A stretch of 8,825 nucleotides of DNA from Acidobacteriota bacterium (GTDB lineage Bacteria; Acidobacteriota; Terriglobia; Versatilivoradales; Versatilivoraceae): assembly GCA_026706225.1 (NCBI GenBank), contig JAPOZE010000020.1:1-8825 (forward strand). The letters are read 5' to 3'. Below, piece by piece: positions 8,313 to 8,825 of the stretch. Positions within the stretch are counted from its first letter, which is position 1; each line of letters starts with the position of its first letter. Made by a program: the position numbers and the translations under genes. Below the pieces are notes generated by a model. That model was given only the letters and a program-made list of their open reading frames with translations. It had not been told where the DNA came from and did not search any database.

Positions 8313-8369
8313 CCACAAAAGGCACAAAAACACAAATGGTGATTTTCGTGCCTTTTGTGCTTTTTGTGG
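8313..8369. repeat. 57-bp AT-rich imperfect palindrome
   Basis: The left arm CCACAAAAGGCACAAAA and the right arm, ending GTGCTTTTTGTGG, are inverse complements apart from a few mismatches and one gap. The arms are about 25 bases each, around a few central bases near 8340. The outer eight bases pair perfectly, followed by one mismatch and eight more pairs. In RNA this would form a long A/U-rich hairpin followed shortly by TTTTT (8376-8380), so it could end transcription from the DUF1501 operon. It also resembles dispersed palindromic repeats, which may be mobile or may be protein-binding sites. Confidence 0.6.
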
Positions 8370-8462
8370 TTCGTCTTTTTAGTGATCGGCCGTTTTTCCT
8401 CGCGTGATCCGCACGGCAGGCAGGGGCCTGGCTAATCGCTATCCCCTGAATCCCGGTCCCGA

Positions 8463-8825
8463 ATGAACCGCAGACAATTTTTGCAAACCCGGGCGGCCGG
8501 TCTCCCGGCAGGTCCGGCTGCCCGGACGGCCTCCGGTTCAGGCGCCACGCCGGAGCGCCGGGACCCGAACGCCCCGCCTCGCGTCTTCCTCTACAACGAC
8601 GGGCGCCACGTCGGTGGACTGGACAGCTTCGAGCCGCCGCTCACTCCGCAAGATCACGGCACCGTCGCCGATCAACTGGCCGGAAGCGGAGTGGACGCCC
8701 TGGTGCTGTTCGCGGCCGGAGCCCATGGGACGGTTCTCTACCCCAGTCGAGTGGCCGACCTGTGGGGTGATACGGTCGAGCGGTGGGACCACTATGTCTG
8801 GAGCAGAACGGCACGGGTCCTGCGG
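8463..8825 (+). CDS. Twin-arginine-signal protein of unknown function, partial
   Basis: The open frame starts at ATG 8463 and continues without a stop for 121 codons to the right edge, so the C-terminal part is missing. The N-terminus MNRRQFLQTRAAG is a twin-arginine type signal, although the following stretch (LPAGPAARTASG) is unusually weak in hydrophobic residues. The mature part opens with PPRVFLYNDGRHVGGLDSFE, then DQLAGSGVDALVLFAAGAHG and WDHYVWSRTARVLR. This resembles, from memory, uncharacterised planctomycete/acidobacterial exported proteins thought to be alpha/beta-barrel, glycosidase-like enzymes. That assignment is tentative. Codon use (GC-rich third positions) fits a real gene. 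No Shine-Dalgarno is seen before the ATG. It lies 294 bases after the DUF1501 gene and beyond a palindrome, so it is probably a separate transcription unit. Confidence 0.75.
   Translation, partial: MNRRQFLQTRAAGLPAGPAARTASGSGATPERRDPNAPPRVFLYNDGRHVGGLDSFEPPLTPQDHGTVADQLAGSGVDALVLFAAGAHGTVLYPSRVADLWGDTVERWDHYVWSRTARVLR

Larger units (their letters stand above)
8169..8462. other. Non-coding spacer with degenerate repeats
   Basis: These 294 bases separate the DUF1501 gene from the next Tat-signal gene. They are clearly more AT-rich than the flanking genes, especially around 8311-8400. A 76-codon open frame crosses them, but its codons come from a repeat and a palindrome, so no gene is called. 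A run CGGCCG followed by five T (8387-8395) is too weak a stem to be called a terminator. The promoter for the last gene must lie here or further upstream, but no clear -10/-35 pair is seen. Confidence 0.7.

Noticed and set aside
8177..8407. 76-codon open frame
   Set aside because: It is made of the 10-bp repeat and the palindrome, has no domain, and matches a type of spurious translation of intergenic repeats.
8387..8409. GC-rich bases followed by a T-run as a terminator
   Set aside because: CGGCCG alone is only a 6-base palindrome with no loop, so it cannot form a usable stem.
1..8825. tRNA, rRNA, CRISPR, insertion sequence or phage genes
   Set aside because: No cloverleaf, conserved RNA stretch, regularly spaced identical repeats, transposase or integrase motif was found by reading both strands.

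Overview
This 8.8 kb, GC-rich window looks like bacterial chromosome from the Planctomycetota / Verrucomicrobiota / Acidobacteriota type of genome. The main reason is a protein that carries the planctomycete cytochrome module and the DUF1549 and DUF1553 domains, followed directly by a Tat-exported DUF1501 protein. That gene pair is abundant in those phyla and rare elsewhere. Nothing in the window allows a genus-level call.

Layout. Two transcription units diverge from a 140 bp spacer (3697-3836). The leftward unit has two genes. The first is a predicted beta-propeller protein resembling glycoside hydrolases (2218-3696). The second, coupled to it by a 4-base ATGA overlap, is a secreted PQQ-dependent dehydrogenase (59-2221) with a c-type cytochrome domain set inside its propeller. 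The rightward unit holds a large secreted multi-domain c-type cytochrome protein (3837-6665) and, 27 bp later, the DUF1501 protein with a twin-arginine signal (6693-8168). A 294 bp non-coding spacer (8169-8462) carries a degenerate 10-bp-period repeat and a 57 bp AT-rich palindrome. A fifth gene with a twin-arginine N-terminus starts at 8463 and runs off the right edge.

Working together (inference). Four of the five proteins have export signals, and two carry CXXCH heme-attachment motifs. The region therefore reads as periplasmic redox chemistry on an unidentified, probably sugar-like or alcohol substrate: the PQQ enzyme would oxidise it and pass electrons to its own heme. The propeller protein may handle a glycan or sugar derivative. 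The roles of the DUF1549/DUF1553 and DUF1501 proteins are not established, even in well-studied genomes. No RNA gene, CRISPR array, insertion sequence, integrase or phage gene was seen.
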